A stretch of 64,000 nucleotides of DNA from Hepsetus odoe (lineage: Eukaryota > Chordata > Actinopteri > Characiformes > Hepsetidae), in NCBI GenBank assembly GCA_017165825.1, contig CM029383.1:3443626-3507625 (forward strand). Reading direction: 5' to 3'. Below, one piece after another: positions 36,824-49,271 of the stretch (the first letter of the stretch is position 1; every line of letters starts with the position of its first letter). The notes beneath the pieces are model-generated. The model made no database searches. It was not told where the DNA came from and saw only the letters and a list, made by a program, of their open reading frames with translations. A program made the position numbers and the translations under genes.

Positions 36824-39800
36824 TGTGTGTGTAAGAGTCTTTGTGCGACTTGAATGTGCCACAGCCACATGCTCTAGAGGTGCTCGGCACAATGTTTCCA
36901 TGGCGACTACAGTCACTTAGAGACAGGAAAGAGTAGCGATGCCAAAAGGGGGGGGGTTTAGAGTGTAAGTGTTCGCGCTTGAGTGTGTGTGTTAGAGTAG
37001 CTACTGTTTTCGTATAACTGGATCAAACCAGATTGGTCCCATTTAATCTTTCCAAAATTAGCTAAACTACATTAGACGCAGCTCTGAATCAAAGGGTGGA
37101 AATTACAGCTGGTAAAAATTAGCCATGTGTGATCACACACAGCGCATGTAGCCACTGTCTGATGCATAATAATACAGTGACTTAATGCTGCTACTAAGAA
37201 GCGCCCTCAAAAACTGAACTGAAATGCCTCATGTCAACCCTTCTTTTTTTCCTGAGTAGAAACTGTTAAATATTAGCTTTCTGCCATCATCAAGACAAAA
37301 ACATTTCACAGACTCAACAGCATGTAGATCTTCAAAAAGCAGTGAAGTGAATAAATTGGTTCAAATTTACCAGGCTTGGAACACTACATAGTGATGAGAA
37401 GTGATGGGAAAACGATTTATTTTCAACAGCAGTCAAGTCTACTTTGGAAGTTCTTTTGGATTTCTCCACCATGTGGTCAGCATTGCTCTTAATTCAGTCC
37501 AGCTGAGTAAATATTACCAAGTGTACCTCAAAACTTGATCAAATTTGAAGGGAATGTTAACCCTAAATGACCTTCACAGTGATTCTTTTGTGTAGAAGAA
37601 AATAAAAGAATAAAAAGAAGTAGGGCTTGCAACAATACCTGCTAAAACAAAATATTTGAAACAAAACAATATTTCAGCAATATTTACTAGACAATGACAT
37701 TTTACTAATATACTTTCAAGTTTAATAAATAATTATGGGTGGGCAATGTGGAAAACAATATATGGTGATACTTAATCATTTTCATGATACACTATGTATC
37801 GCAGTGTTGACACTGTAAATACTGCCACGTTTGAAAAATGTTAGTGATTTCTATATTTTAAATAAAATCCACACATGCCTAAGCCAGTCTAAATGTAATG
37901 AACCAGAACTAATTATCTCTTTAAAATGACATATTAAAAATTTCACATTGTGGTCAGTGTTCCAGTAATGACAGGATTCACAATACACTCAGAAAAATAA
38001 ATTGTGTTTCACAAGAACAATGTTTATCATCATAACAATAAAACCTTGTCACACCTCAAACTTCTATTGCCAATTCCCACCGTCTAACTATGGTCTACAA
38101 CAATAATGTTACCAAGCTGGGGGTGGAAGATGGCACCTGCTTCCTCAAAGGCACAAAGTGCTTTTTAAAATGCCTCTTGCACAAGGAACAGCTCCGCTCC
38201 ATCAGCTTTTTAAGCTCTATTGGGTTTCCACAGATTAACAGGTCACAGGCAAAAAATGAAATTATGGATTTTGTCAACCTATGGATCAGAAACAAAGCCT
38301 AATAGGCACAACTTTTTTATTCATTATTCTGTGTTTTTGTTAATGGTTAGCTTCTAAAACAACAGTTCAGTTATTAAAATAAGCAAATTGTTATTTTCAT
38401 TAACAACTTCCACTGAGAGCTACAGCAAGTGTATATCATATAAACAGTCAATGGTTCCACCTACCCTGGGAATGTAGGCTCACTCTCTCATTCATACAGC
38501 TTGTGGATTCTTGTTACCGCAAATAAGTGAAGACTGGAGCTTTCCATTTTGCTGTTGCCTTTGTTGGTTTTGAAGACATCGCCTTCACATTGGCCACATT
38601 ACTAGTATTGCATTCATGTTGCTTGTAAACTGATCTTTAGACATTTAATTACTACTTTGATTTAAAGAAAATAAAATACAAAATTTAAATACTATGGCAA
38701 AATCGAAAGAATATCTTTTATCAATAAAGCAAGCAATGGACTTTGCCATCTAAACGTTGTCTGTGAACGAGATCGCTTAATGGAATCATAACAGTACAAT
38801 TGAGTGTGCACCGAAAACCTAACTATAAGGTTAACACATCAACTTCTTATTGTGCTGGGATTATTCAACTGAATTTTTTTAGGAATTATTTCCCAATGAA
38901 TATTTTAAACCATTTCAAGTCTACACATGGTTTGTTGTTCCAAAAAAAAAAATAATAATAATCTTTGGGATGGCCCCTTTTTAAAACCTGTGAATACTTG
39001 ACTATCATCACATTACCTGGCAGATTATTTTATAATTGATATAATGAAATGTGACAGGCCAGAACAGTATTCCTGCTTCTTTAAACTTAGAAAGTCCAGG
39101 GTGCTGTTAGACACATTTCCAGCTTGACCTGCAGCCATTTGACACTGGCTCGCTGCCCACAGGATATTAAGGTTCTTCAGTGGTTGATGGTCATTGGAGG
39201 GTTTGTTCTAGGGCTTAAAGAGATGAGCTTGCTGGCCAGCTTGTCCATCAGTAGCTGAGAGCATTCCATGGGAGGCTGAGGTTTTTCTTCAGTTTCTTTG
39301 CAGAAACCACCAGATGCACCCACCACCCCTCCCCCCAAAACAGGAAACCGCTGTTCCGGAGCCAAAACCCCAGGCGCCCAATCAGCGGTGAGCTGACTGC
39401 ACAGCCAACTGGAATTCAGATCAACAGTGTGGCAGATCAGAGGCTGCACAAATGATAAGTGAGGGTTAGCATGCCATTGAGGACTAGCGACAGTCTGTAC
39501 AAGGTGTTTTCTGCATGGATTTGATTCATGCGAATGTGGCTCAATTCATCAATTGCTTCACTGTGTTCCCTCACAACAGTCCTACGAACATCTGAAAACA
39601 AGCTATGAAACACATGCACCCAAAGCCACCCATTCACAAGTATGGTGCAATGAATAGTAGCAGATATTTCAAGCTCCAGTATTCAGGCTGATGTCTGATA
39701 CCCAAAAATGCATTAACAGCACGGACGCTACTTTTATCTTACTAAAGCTCTTCTTACATTCAAAGTCCGCTGTTCAGAAAGCTGACAGGCTGTGCTTTTC

Positions 39801-40236
39801 AAACATGAGATATTACCTCTCACAGAAAGAAGTTTAAAAAAAAAAAAAAAGCCGATACACTGTAGCTAATGAAACTCAGGTGGTAACTTAGGGCATTGTG
39901 ACTTAAGTAATAGCTCGTTGTAATGTCAAGCTGTTTGCAACAGCAATGACACCTGGATGTCACTAGAGAGGTCAGAAGACATCACTTGCGTGTGGCTTTC
40001 AAGCCTTCTGGAAGCACACTGCTCAGCACAAGGAAACATGCTACAGATCAAGAGATTCAGGGGCTTAAGTGTGCCATTTCAGAGGAAGAGGTGTGTGGGT
40101 GAGCAAAAAAGGCACATGGTATAACAGTAGGGGGGAAAAAAAAAAAAGTGCAGACAGTTTGTTCACAAGCACACGGAGACACATACCTGTGAGGCGTTGG
40201 AGGCAGGGCAGGTTTCATGGAGTTGATGGGGTTCAT
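27874..40236 (-). CDS. zmiz2: ZMIZ2, SP-RING/MIZ zinc-finger transcription co-regulator (PIAS-like)
   Basis: Nuclear PIAS-like protein; mammalian ZMIZ2 (ZIMP7) co-activates androgen receptor and Wnt/beta-catenin targets and interacts with SWI/SNF. Eighteen coding exons in reading order: 40236-40187, 36554-36440, 36054-35861, 35336-35153, 34475-34251, 33812-33618, 33099-32998, 32622-32454, 32138-31997, 31341-31131, 30812-30707, 30581-30424, 30187-30120, 29898-29830, 29626-29382, 29158-28989, 28893-28672, 27981-27874. They join in phase to 910 aa (human 920). Start [16 protein letters not shown] matches ZMIZ2, and the longer ZMIZ1 N-terminus is absent. Features: Ala/Thr tract (about 145-168), Pro/Gly/Met-rich region, conserved core [26 protein letters not shown] at about 590-645 with Cys613, His615, Cys636, Cys639, ten-Gln run (816-825), and the C-terminal acidic transactivation end [26 protein letters not shown] and KTLMMRPDLEL favour ZMIZ2 over ZMIZ1. 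Confidence 0.95.
29304..29381 (-). other. In-frame alternative exon extension of zmiz2 (candidate alternative donor)
   Basis: The exon 29626-29382 ends AGCCAAG/GTATAG. Exactly 78 bases further into the intron the same heptamer recurs as AGCCAAG/GTAAAA, at least as good a donor. The 78 bases contain no stop in frame and would insert 26 residues ([20 protein letters not shown]...) between residues 745 and 746 without changing the downstream frame. The sequence facts are direct; use of the site is inferred. Confidence 0.4.
36555..40186 (-). other. zmiz2 intron between coding exons 1 and 2, 3.6 kb
   Basis: Donor GTATGT at 40186 and acceptor CTTCCTGCAG before 36554. Contains a GA/GT microsatellite at 36791-36832 and a G run at 36950-36957. 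Two weak ORFs (38090-38302 and 39437-39637) are discussed elsewhere. No repeat family recognised. Confidence 0.6.
36791..36832. repeat. (GA)n(GT)n compound microsatellite
   Basis: About sixteen GA units followed by several GT units in a zmiz2 intron. Confidence 0.85.
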
Positions 40237-40842
40237 CTGAGGAACGTGGGGGTCAGCAAGGAACCCCAAATCACCTCAACCTGGCAGGTAGTCTGAGAGA
40301 GTGACAGAAGAGATGGGAACAGAAGAACAGTGTCACTGACAGAAACAGCATCCCTCCATTACGATTCACTGAGAAACACAAGCGCAATCAGCTGCAGTGG
40401 TGCTGTGCGGCTTTTCTTTGATGGCTGCAACTTAGCCCCATGAACGCAATCGTCCAGCTCAGGCACCTATCTTGCCACATAGCTCACCCTCATAGCTTTG
40501 ATAACATGCCTTTGGCAAGAATTCCTTGAGTTAGGCACACTCCACCAATCATGGTTTTAAAATTAATTAAGACAACCTCAAACCTTACACCCACACATAC
40601 AGTGGTAATCACACAGCTACTAAGCTTTCAGCAAAATTCTCTCCGATTCTAGTCTTTCAGAGATGTCTTTTTTTGAAGGGGGTGGAGGAAAAGTGGTGGA
40701 AAGCTCAGGAAAACAAAGGGCGAGGTGTGGGTGCTGAGAGGAGTCAGGAGACGATGCGCTTTATAAAGCACATTTTTTGTGAACAAGCAAGCACGTCCCT
40801 GCTCTCCAAACACCGCTGGCAGGCTGCAGAATCCTCCTCTCC

Positions 40843-40844
<2 letters not shown>

Positions 40845-40936
<92 letters not shown>
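40845..40936. repeat. (GA)n microsatellite, about 90 bp
   Basis: GA dinucleotide run with two CAGAG interruptions, 600 bases upstream of the zmiz2 start codon on the gene's 5' side. It generates a false RERERE ORF. Confidence 0.9.
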
Positions 40937-40937
<1 letters not shown>

Positions 40938-43900
40938 TGAGGCGGCTATTTATAGCACTTTGATTTCAAAAGGAAGAGAAAAATGCAGTGCGGAAAAAGG
41001 CTGAGGATCTCTTGGCTGTCTGTGTGTGCGCGATTCGAGCCCTCCTCGAAGATAATGCCTTCAACCTCCATCAATTATTCAAAGTGACCATGGGAGCTTG
41101 TTTGGAGAGATGGCTCGCTCTTGTCGAGCCTTTGTGTACGCATATGTGGATTGTGGTCGTTAATTATGACAAGACAACTCCCCCTATGTAAATAACTGCT
41201 GTTAGGACAAAACCTGCATATTTTACTTTGTTTTGTTTTACATTATTCAAAGGAACCAGCGGCTCTTTATTTTCTTACAAAATCATGGAGAATGGACCAA
41301 AATGACTAGGTATAAAATCTTCACATTGACAACAACTACAAATGTTTTATCCTCCTCTTGTAAAGTACAAGTTTTGTATTTCAATATTATCTACACAGAT
41401 CAGATACAACATTAAAAAAAACTGACAAGTGGGAGAAGACAACTATCTTGTTACAACGGCACCTTTCAGCTGAACAGTTCATGTCAGAAGATAGAAAAAG
41501 GGTTAGCATTACAAGACCCTATGCCAAAGGCTCAAAAGGTGATGGCTAGAAAAATAGATCAAAGCATTTCAAAACGGCAGGTTTTGTTGGATGTTCCCAG
41601 TATAAAGTTGTTACCAATGGTCCAAGAAATGACAACCAATGAATGAGCAATAGGGTTAGACACCCAAAGCTCAATAACACGTGAGGCCTATCCTATCTGG
41701 TATGATCTCAGCTGCTCATGCTGGCCCCTGTTTGAGGGCAACTAAAACAGGCATATGAACATCACATACCTATCCAAACCATGAAAACCCCACCTCCGTT
41801 TCTGCCAATGCCTTAATGCCAGATCTCACAGAACACCTTCAAAACTATTAAGGTTTTGATAATATCCATGCTTTAACTGGCCGATGCTGTTTAGCAGCAT
41901 CAGAGGGAGCTACACAGCATTAGACAGATGTTTTAAATGGTATGGCTGATCGGTGTGTGTATGTGACTATACACAGAAAACAAAAAGCACATTTCCATTT
42001 CTCTAATGGAGTTGTGTTAATCACAATATAGTATGGACATTTTTCTGTATGTTTAGAGCTCACTCCCAACAACAGCTCTATAAGGGGTCTATAATACATA
42101 TTTAGGAACAAAACTCGGCATACATACCTTTATCTAACCCACCCCTTTGAGCTTTACTCTGCCCCCTCCTTGTTCAATACCTCTGCGTCTGTCTCCTATC
42201 GCCAGGGTATGCACCATTAACAGACATGCTAATTTGCTGCCAACATCAATGCCTGTTACCCCCTCCCCCTTCACTCCTCCTCTTTCCATCCTTCTCTCCC
42301 TCACTCTCCATTGCGTTTTCCTCGCTCTCTCTCTCCTTTACGGATCTAGGTCAGACACCCTACAGCTTTGAAAAGAAGGATGGAGAAGAGGCTCAGGGAG
42401 GGGGGAGGAAAAAGAAGAGATGAGAGAGTCACTCAAAGGAGCCGCTGAGTTTATCAGAAAGAGGGACACCTACAGGGATAATGAGAGGATGGAAGGGAGA
42501 GAAACGGTGTCTATGTGAAAAAGAGTGTGTTTGAGGGGGGAAGGAGAACCTCTATTGTCATGTTTTGATAACCACTTGAGTAAAGCAGGCTTAACATTAT
42601 TAACATGCTGCCCCGTTTCTCACAGAACCACACTCAAATTTGCAATTTCAGGTCTTTGTCTTTCTGCACTAAAGGACCTTGCATACTAGGGTTTAGTGCT
42701 GCATGATTTAACTGTAAATTATATTTATATTTTTGGTACACAAACACACAAAAGTAATTGAGAAAATGAAACAGACAGAAAATGTAGAATACAGGCCCTT
42801 TAAAAACACCTTAGGCCAACATGATCTTTAATGGTAAAAGATTAAATTATTTAAAAAATGATAATTTGGTGCATCACAAATACCACGATTCATCAAAACA
42901 CCCAGTAACTAAAATTAGCTGTGGCTGGTCACCCTGATTGGTCAGAGGGTAATGTCCATATTGCAGCCTTCTGCGTTATCAATATTGCAGAAACTAATAT
43001 TGGGAAAAAGCCTGACAGATGATACATGGTGCAACCTTACTCAGAAGCTTAACTTTATCAAATAGTTGGGTTCCATTGTGGAGAAAAATCAATGGACATT
43101 CTCACATTTCAGTGGCTTTTCCCTTCAGACATCACACCATATAAAGTGCCTTATAACATCTCGATTTAATTAACATCCACCGACCGACTAACGGACCAAA
43201 ATGGTCTCGGCTAATTAAGCCTGCACTTGAGAAAACCAACCTCTGTGATCATTAGCATCATATATTAGAGAGCCCCTTCAGTGAATGAGCAGCCATCCAA
43301 ACAGGTACTACAAATTACACTAACGCATCTGCCAGTGTCACTTTGACGCGACACTGCAGCATACTCGCTCTTCCTCCCTTCTGGTTAAACCACAAACACA
43401 CACACACAGTGCCTTTTGAACAAGGTGCTTAAAGTGGCAACGTAATGTGCACCACTTCTGTCAAGCAAATGCAGAGAAACACACACACAGAGAATGGCAT
43501 GTGGGCAGGGGAAGCCACAAACAGCAGTTTGGTTCAAGCCTGCGACAGAAAAGAAGGCACATGTGCAGACAGCTCACACACAGAATTTAACCAGAGGATC
43601 TTTATTTACTAGCCCTTCAGTAGTACACTTTAGCATCCCTAACTCCTACTCTCCCTTCTGAGTGTGTGTATTTGTGTGACGCATAACAGCACAAACTGTT
43701 CTTGCCCTAGAATGAACAGAACACACTGTTCCTTTCCTTTCTCCTGCACCCTCTCTCCTAGACTAATTCTAACCACCTCCTCTTTCCACTCATTCCTCCC
43801 CTAGCCTGACAATGCCCTGATCATGTTGCGCACCCCCATCCGCCCAAAAAATCCCTACAATATGTAATTCTATGAAAACACTCTTCTGTTCAATTTCTTT

Positions 43901-44725
43901 TATCTTCCCTTCAAAAACTTTTTGTAAACTTCAAAAACCAAACAAATTGGGCTATAAGATTTGCCCAAAATGCTTCCTCCACCATCAGAACAGGAAAGTT
44001 CAGGGAAAAAGTGCTTTAGTCAGGGTGTTGCTACAGGGGAGGGAAAAAGGGAAGGGTTAAAAGGGAGGCTGCACATCAGTTAAAACATCTAGCATTGCAA
44101 ATAATGCATGCAATTTGGCAGAGCCCGGTTTCTGAAATGACCTTATGCTAACCAGTCTCCGCTGGTTTTCTCTCTCAGGTAGCCACGCTAGCATTTTTGG
44201 ATGAAGTGTTCTTTTCAGGTTCCTAAACGCCTCCACTTTTCTTGCCAGCAGCACAAGCCCTGCAGGCCTTTTGTTTTCTGATAGGCTAGCCGAATGTCAG
44301 CGCTCCTAAACCAATGTGCAGATTCAGCTCTCTGAGGGGATGGTGCGCTTAGACTGTGTTAAGGGGAGGGTGCTTCTTCTCCTGGTAAAACTCAACTCCA
44401 AGATGTAAAACTGTCAGGATCCCTAGGATATCATAGTATCAGAATATGTTTAGGTTCCTTGTGAGTTGCAACCCACATTTATTTAAAAAAAAAAAAAAAA
44501 AAGGAAAAAAAAAAAGGTTGGCCCACTCAGTAAAGAGTCAATAACATAAAATGGACGACATCTCTTGGCGCATCAGTGAAGACCGTGTAAGCTAATGGCT
44601 CACTTGAGACCGCTGTCCAAAAATCACCCATTTGTCTGCATGCCAAATGGGGGAGCAACTTGGGTCACATGACAGAGAGATGGCCCCTCCCCCGTCTTGT
44701 GGCCCCAGCAGGGAGTAGTGGAGCA

Positions 44726-44781
44726 GAGAGAGAGGGGAGAGAGAGAGAGAGAGAGAGCGAGCGAGAGGGGGGGGGGGGGTA
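44726..44781. repeat. GA-rich microsatellite followed by poly-G
   Basis: GAGAGAGA run leading into a run of about 13 G at 44768-44780, within the zmiz2 first intron. Confidence 0.8.
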
Positions 44782-46283
44782 GTGGGAAAGGGATTATGAG
44801 CCACAGGAAGGCTGGGTCTGATAACACATTCCTGCACACACACACATATACACCCCAGCTGACCACACATCTCAACAACACTATTTTCATGGTTTTGCAA
44901 GAAGTGGTGCAAAAATCATCAATGCATCAATGTTACTGCATCAACCAGATTCCTTTGTCAGAGTAAAAAAAAATTGCCAAAAAGATAAAGGAACAGATGC
45001 AAGTCTCACAGGGAAGTTACAAGCAGTCTTTCAGGAACAAGGAGAACAGGAACAAGACACCTTTGCATAAGCATACAAACAGAGAGGTGGGAAGATCCAG
45101 ATACTATCTCTCACCTGGGAGATGAGGGAGATAAGCAGAAAAAGCAAATTACTGCCAGACACGTTCCGACACCGTCTGTTGAGAGTGCCCTTGTGCGCCG
45201 TGGGAGATCTGAGGTGTTTAATACTCCAGCAAAATACATTGTTTGTTTAAGAGGAATTCAGAAATTTAATACAACAAGGGCAAAGCTAATACCACTGCCT
45301 GTGCCACAGTAATTAGGTCTGGCAATGATGCAGATGTTCAGTTCATGCTGGAGTGTCATGTCAGTTTGAGCAGACAGGAATGGACAATGTGCTGTACTGA
45401 GAAACAAATAAGCTCTGTGAAGTCAATGGTGGACAGTTTTTATAAATTTCCATTTATCTCAAATGGAGTTGTTTAGCATTTCACTGGTTTAAGGCTGGAG
45501 CCATGGATTTAAAACAATAGAAGTAAATTACAATTGCTATTTTCTGTAAATATGGCTCTAAAACCTCTTAGCCCCTCCAAATAAATCCAGTTCTTCATTA
45601 AGTTGTTGCTGACTTGTGGGTGTGTTTTAGGACCTAGTATGACTTAATGTGAGCTATGAAATTAATCAAAACTTCTTTGTTGTAGGCAGCCATTTCATAA
45701 AACTCCAGAGCTGGAGAGAGCTGTTGCTTGATTATGTTCCTTTGTATTTTGTGACGTTCCTTTATTGAGGGCTGGGTGTTATATAATTGGATTGGGCATA
45801 GTGGAAAAATTGGTTGACATTGTGTTTGTTAGCAATGTTAGCAATGTTATCACTCAAGCTGAAGAAAATTTAAAATTATCTTGATTGATCAAGCACATTT
45901 GAGAAATGGAAAATTCTATAAATTTTGCTTCTCTGCATTCATTACTTTAAGAACTTGAACCCTTCCTCCAAGTTTTACTACTTGAGATCTGATGGTCAAT
46001 GTGTATGCATGCAAGGGGGCCAGTGAAGCATGTGTCACCTCCCAGGTCAGCTGTGTTTACATAATGGCCAGGCCTGTTTAGAGCTGTTTGCCTTTCTCAT
46101 ACCTACAGGCCTGGTGTGCTCATGGAGCATTCATTCAAAGCCTCCCTTTGAATAAATTGATTAGCAGTTACCAGAAAGTTCAGAGAACAGGTTTTGACTC
46201 TCAGAAACATGGTTTTGGGGACAGAGTAACTTAAGGAAACCCGACAGAGGCCTCTGTGGGCACACAACTTACTGCACTGACTG

Positions 46284-46336
46284 GGAAAAGAAAAAGAAAA
46301 AGAAAAAGAAAAGAAAAAAAAAAAAAAAAAAAAAAA
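46284..46336. repeat. (AAAAAG)n and poly-A tract
   Basis: Repeated gaaaaa units grading into about 23 consecutive A, in the zmiz2 first intron. Confidence 0.8.
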
Positions 46337-47134
46337 GGACAAAATATCTCCTAACAGTGACTTATTATGCTGTATATGGATCCAAGTTCTAAATGTTGCC
46401 ATGACATTGTTAGGATTGCATCTTCGGAGCATCTACATTTTTTGAGACATCTGTAAGTGGTTTGTAAGTTTGTTTGCGTCTGGCTGAGAGGTAGTGAGCC
46501 AAGGCCGAGTAGCTGCAGCAGCGGAGTGGAACGGGCCGGGACTATCTCCACTCAGCACATTTAATGGTGCAGTGAGGGTTCTCTCTAGGTCAAGCAATCC
46601 ACCCTTCATCTCCCCCTCTCTCTCTATTGCTCAACAAGTCCAAAGTAACAGGAATACTCCACCCAAGTCGCCTTAAAGCTGAGACTGAGGAAAGTAAACA
46701 CTGCTAATATCACGCACGCCTTTGTGTTCTCCTGACGCGTGGCATGTCTGCTGGGGGACATGGGATCACCCTGCTACAACTTACAGTAGTTGCAGAACTA
46801 AGGCTCCTCTTACTGAGAAACAAAATGAAAAACTGAGGTATTGTAAAACTCCAGTGAATAACAATCAGAAAACAGCTGGACCAGTGCCATTCATAGTGGT
46901 GTGTATTGCAATATTTTAAATAAAAACCCTTGTACTACTTGACTATTATGAACGAGCGTCATACAAGAATGCCCCGACAATACGAAATCAAAGCCATACA
47001 TTCGCCTGAAATACCCAAGTGCTACTATTTATCAGGGATTCTTTACAGACATCTATGAATAGTGCAGAGCAGGAACTCCATTGCGCTAAAACCCATTTTC
47101 CCTGCCTGAGCCACTTTGAATCGAGCAGCCCCGA

Positions 47135-47207
47135 ATGCAAATGGAGTCACATTGTATTGATTCTCCTTTAACGACTTTGTCACGGCTCTGACTGTCCTTT
47201 ATAAAAG
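47135..47207 (+). promoter_or_regulatory. Octamer (ATGCAAAT) plus TATA box (TATAAAAG) inside zmiz2 intron 1
   Basis: A perfect octamer motif at 47135-47142 and a perfect TATAAAAG at 47200-47207 lie on the plus strand, 57 bases apart, in a locally GC-balanced segment. Such a pairing resembles an Oct-dependent pol II promoter pointing antisense to zmiz2. No ORF of a recognisable protein follows, so a non-coding transcript, enhancer or chance are all possible. Confidence 0.3.
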
Positions 47208-49271
47208 CAGCGTCGGCTGGTTCGTTCAAGGGCCTCTGCTTGATAAACTTGTCTGACTTCAACCCTCAGTTTCTCCCCCTCCCCTCTCCCTCTTTCTCTT
47301 TCTCTCTCTCTCTCTCTTCCTCCCCTGCAACGTGACTCACTGTGCACACAGCAGTGGCTCTCTCTCCCTCACTGATGTAGAGGGGAGAAAACAGGTTGAC
47401 TGACTGATGGTTTGCCTGATTAACGGTGACAGAAGCACTCGATGGAGACTCGCACACAGACAGCTTACTGCTGGCCTGCCTCACTGACAACAGCCACATT
47501 ATTCCTCTAATATCAGACAGAAAGGCATGCGGAGCAGCTACTGCAGGGCAGCGGAAAAAAAAGCTATCAGGGTGCAGAGTGTTTTGACTGTTACTGCTAT
47601 TGAGCCTTCAATGCAAGCAATTGTCTCAACACAACTTGAATCTATGCTTTTAGACATTAGGAAAGTGTCCTCCAGTAGTCAGGTCAGGGTTTCTTGTTTT
47701 AGTTTTGTACATCTAAATAGAATAAAACACCTTGTGTCTCAAAATCTGCCTCTGATCATCAGTACTGACCATTAAGCTAAAGTCATTCTCAGTGATATGG
47801 CACAACTGAGGCAGGCTGAGATCCTACACACTCATAGATTCTAAGCTCTGCCAGCTCTAACACCCGTTTAGAAAGATAAGCCTAGACAACCTGAAAGGAA
47901 ACATCTACTAGTGACTTCTCCTTTCTATTTATCTGAGTAGCTCTTGAGGGTAAGATCAGGACACTGTTCACATGTGTGGCCTAAAGGCTTAAAATAGAGG
48001 CCTTGAGATCCATCAATTCTTCACAGCTTGCAGTCAGTGAGTGAAGCGCTGGCGGAGAACATCAGCCCACAATCCATACAGGGCATTCACTCTGCTTCAG
48101 TCACACGTGGAGTGAGCAGCCAAGAAATCCAGTTGACCCACACTGAGACTTGACTTCTCGTGTTAAGATGCAAGGCAGTGCTTGTATAGGCTTTTGTGGC
48201 AAACGTATGGTAGCTACAGATGAGAGGTAATGCTTGACGAAGCATGGAAATGTTGAGAGCAGGACGGCGACCTAAAAAGGCAGCCACCTATTCTTTGAGA
48301 GCAGTCAGATGTTCAAGTAAATAATTCTTTTTACATGATAATAAGAGTTACCATGAGTTCAGAGACTATTAAGGGAAATGTAGCTGTTGCAGATTCCATG
48401 AACCTTAGATTTCTCAGTAAAATATGTCAGAAAGGAAATAAAGAAGGACCGATGCCGAGTAGTAGTCATCAGGGTGCCAAACCAGCGTCACAGCTCTAGA
48501 GGCTCAGCTTGCCATTATGATGCATGTCAGAGAGGGAGTCCCACCCCTGGACTGACTCACTGCATTCTGACACATACACTCCCACATTGCAAGCTCTTTC
48601 AAGCTCACATATACACATTCATGCAAATGTGGCTTGATTTAGTACCAAGCACATTTGCAAGTCCTTAAACACTGAACACTGAATTCAGGCCGGTTAAGAG
48701 AGCAGAAACAGAGTAATTCCTCCTGAAAGTAACAGGTATTGTGATGTAAAATTATTGTTCTCCCAACAATCCAGTTTACACAACTGTCCACCTATCCCAG
48801 ATGTAGCTGATCAGCCAAAATATTTTTGTAGTTTTTCTTTATTTTGCATGGATCCAAAAAGCAAAAATTAATCAACACAATAAATCAAAGGCTCAATCAG
48901 CACCTAGCACTTTATTCCAAACCATTTGTGACAGTCATAAATTTGGAACACCACTTTGTAAATAAGAGCCCTAGTTATATCTGAAATCACTGTCCACAGC
49001 TGTCCTTTGCACGTCATGTCATCTGTGACATCTTATTAAAGACATTATAATACCAGCATGCTGTTGTCCTCTGATACTTTTGTCATATTTCCCCCCACTA
49101 CACAACTACCATAATTAATCTATCAACAGTGTCCAATTGTTTCCCCATACATGAATAACTGGACAGTTATATGGTAACATTTATTACACATTTATCCAAT
49201 GCAAAAAAGTTATTTTTTTATTTGAACTTAATTTGAGGTTATTTATTAACATTCATTTATTAATATTAATT

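Noticed and set aside
38090..38302. 70-codon plus-strand ORF with an equally open minus frame
   Set aside because: Lies inside a zmiz2 intron, with no splice context and no recognised motif; both strands are open, which argues for chance.
40673..40963. 96-codon ORF with an Arg-Glu repeat
   Set aside because: Encoded by the GA microsatellite.
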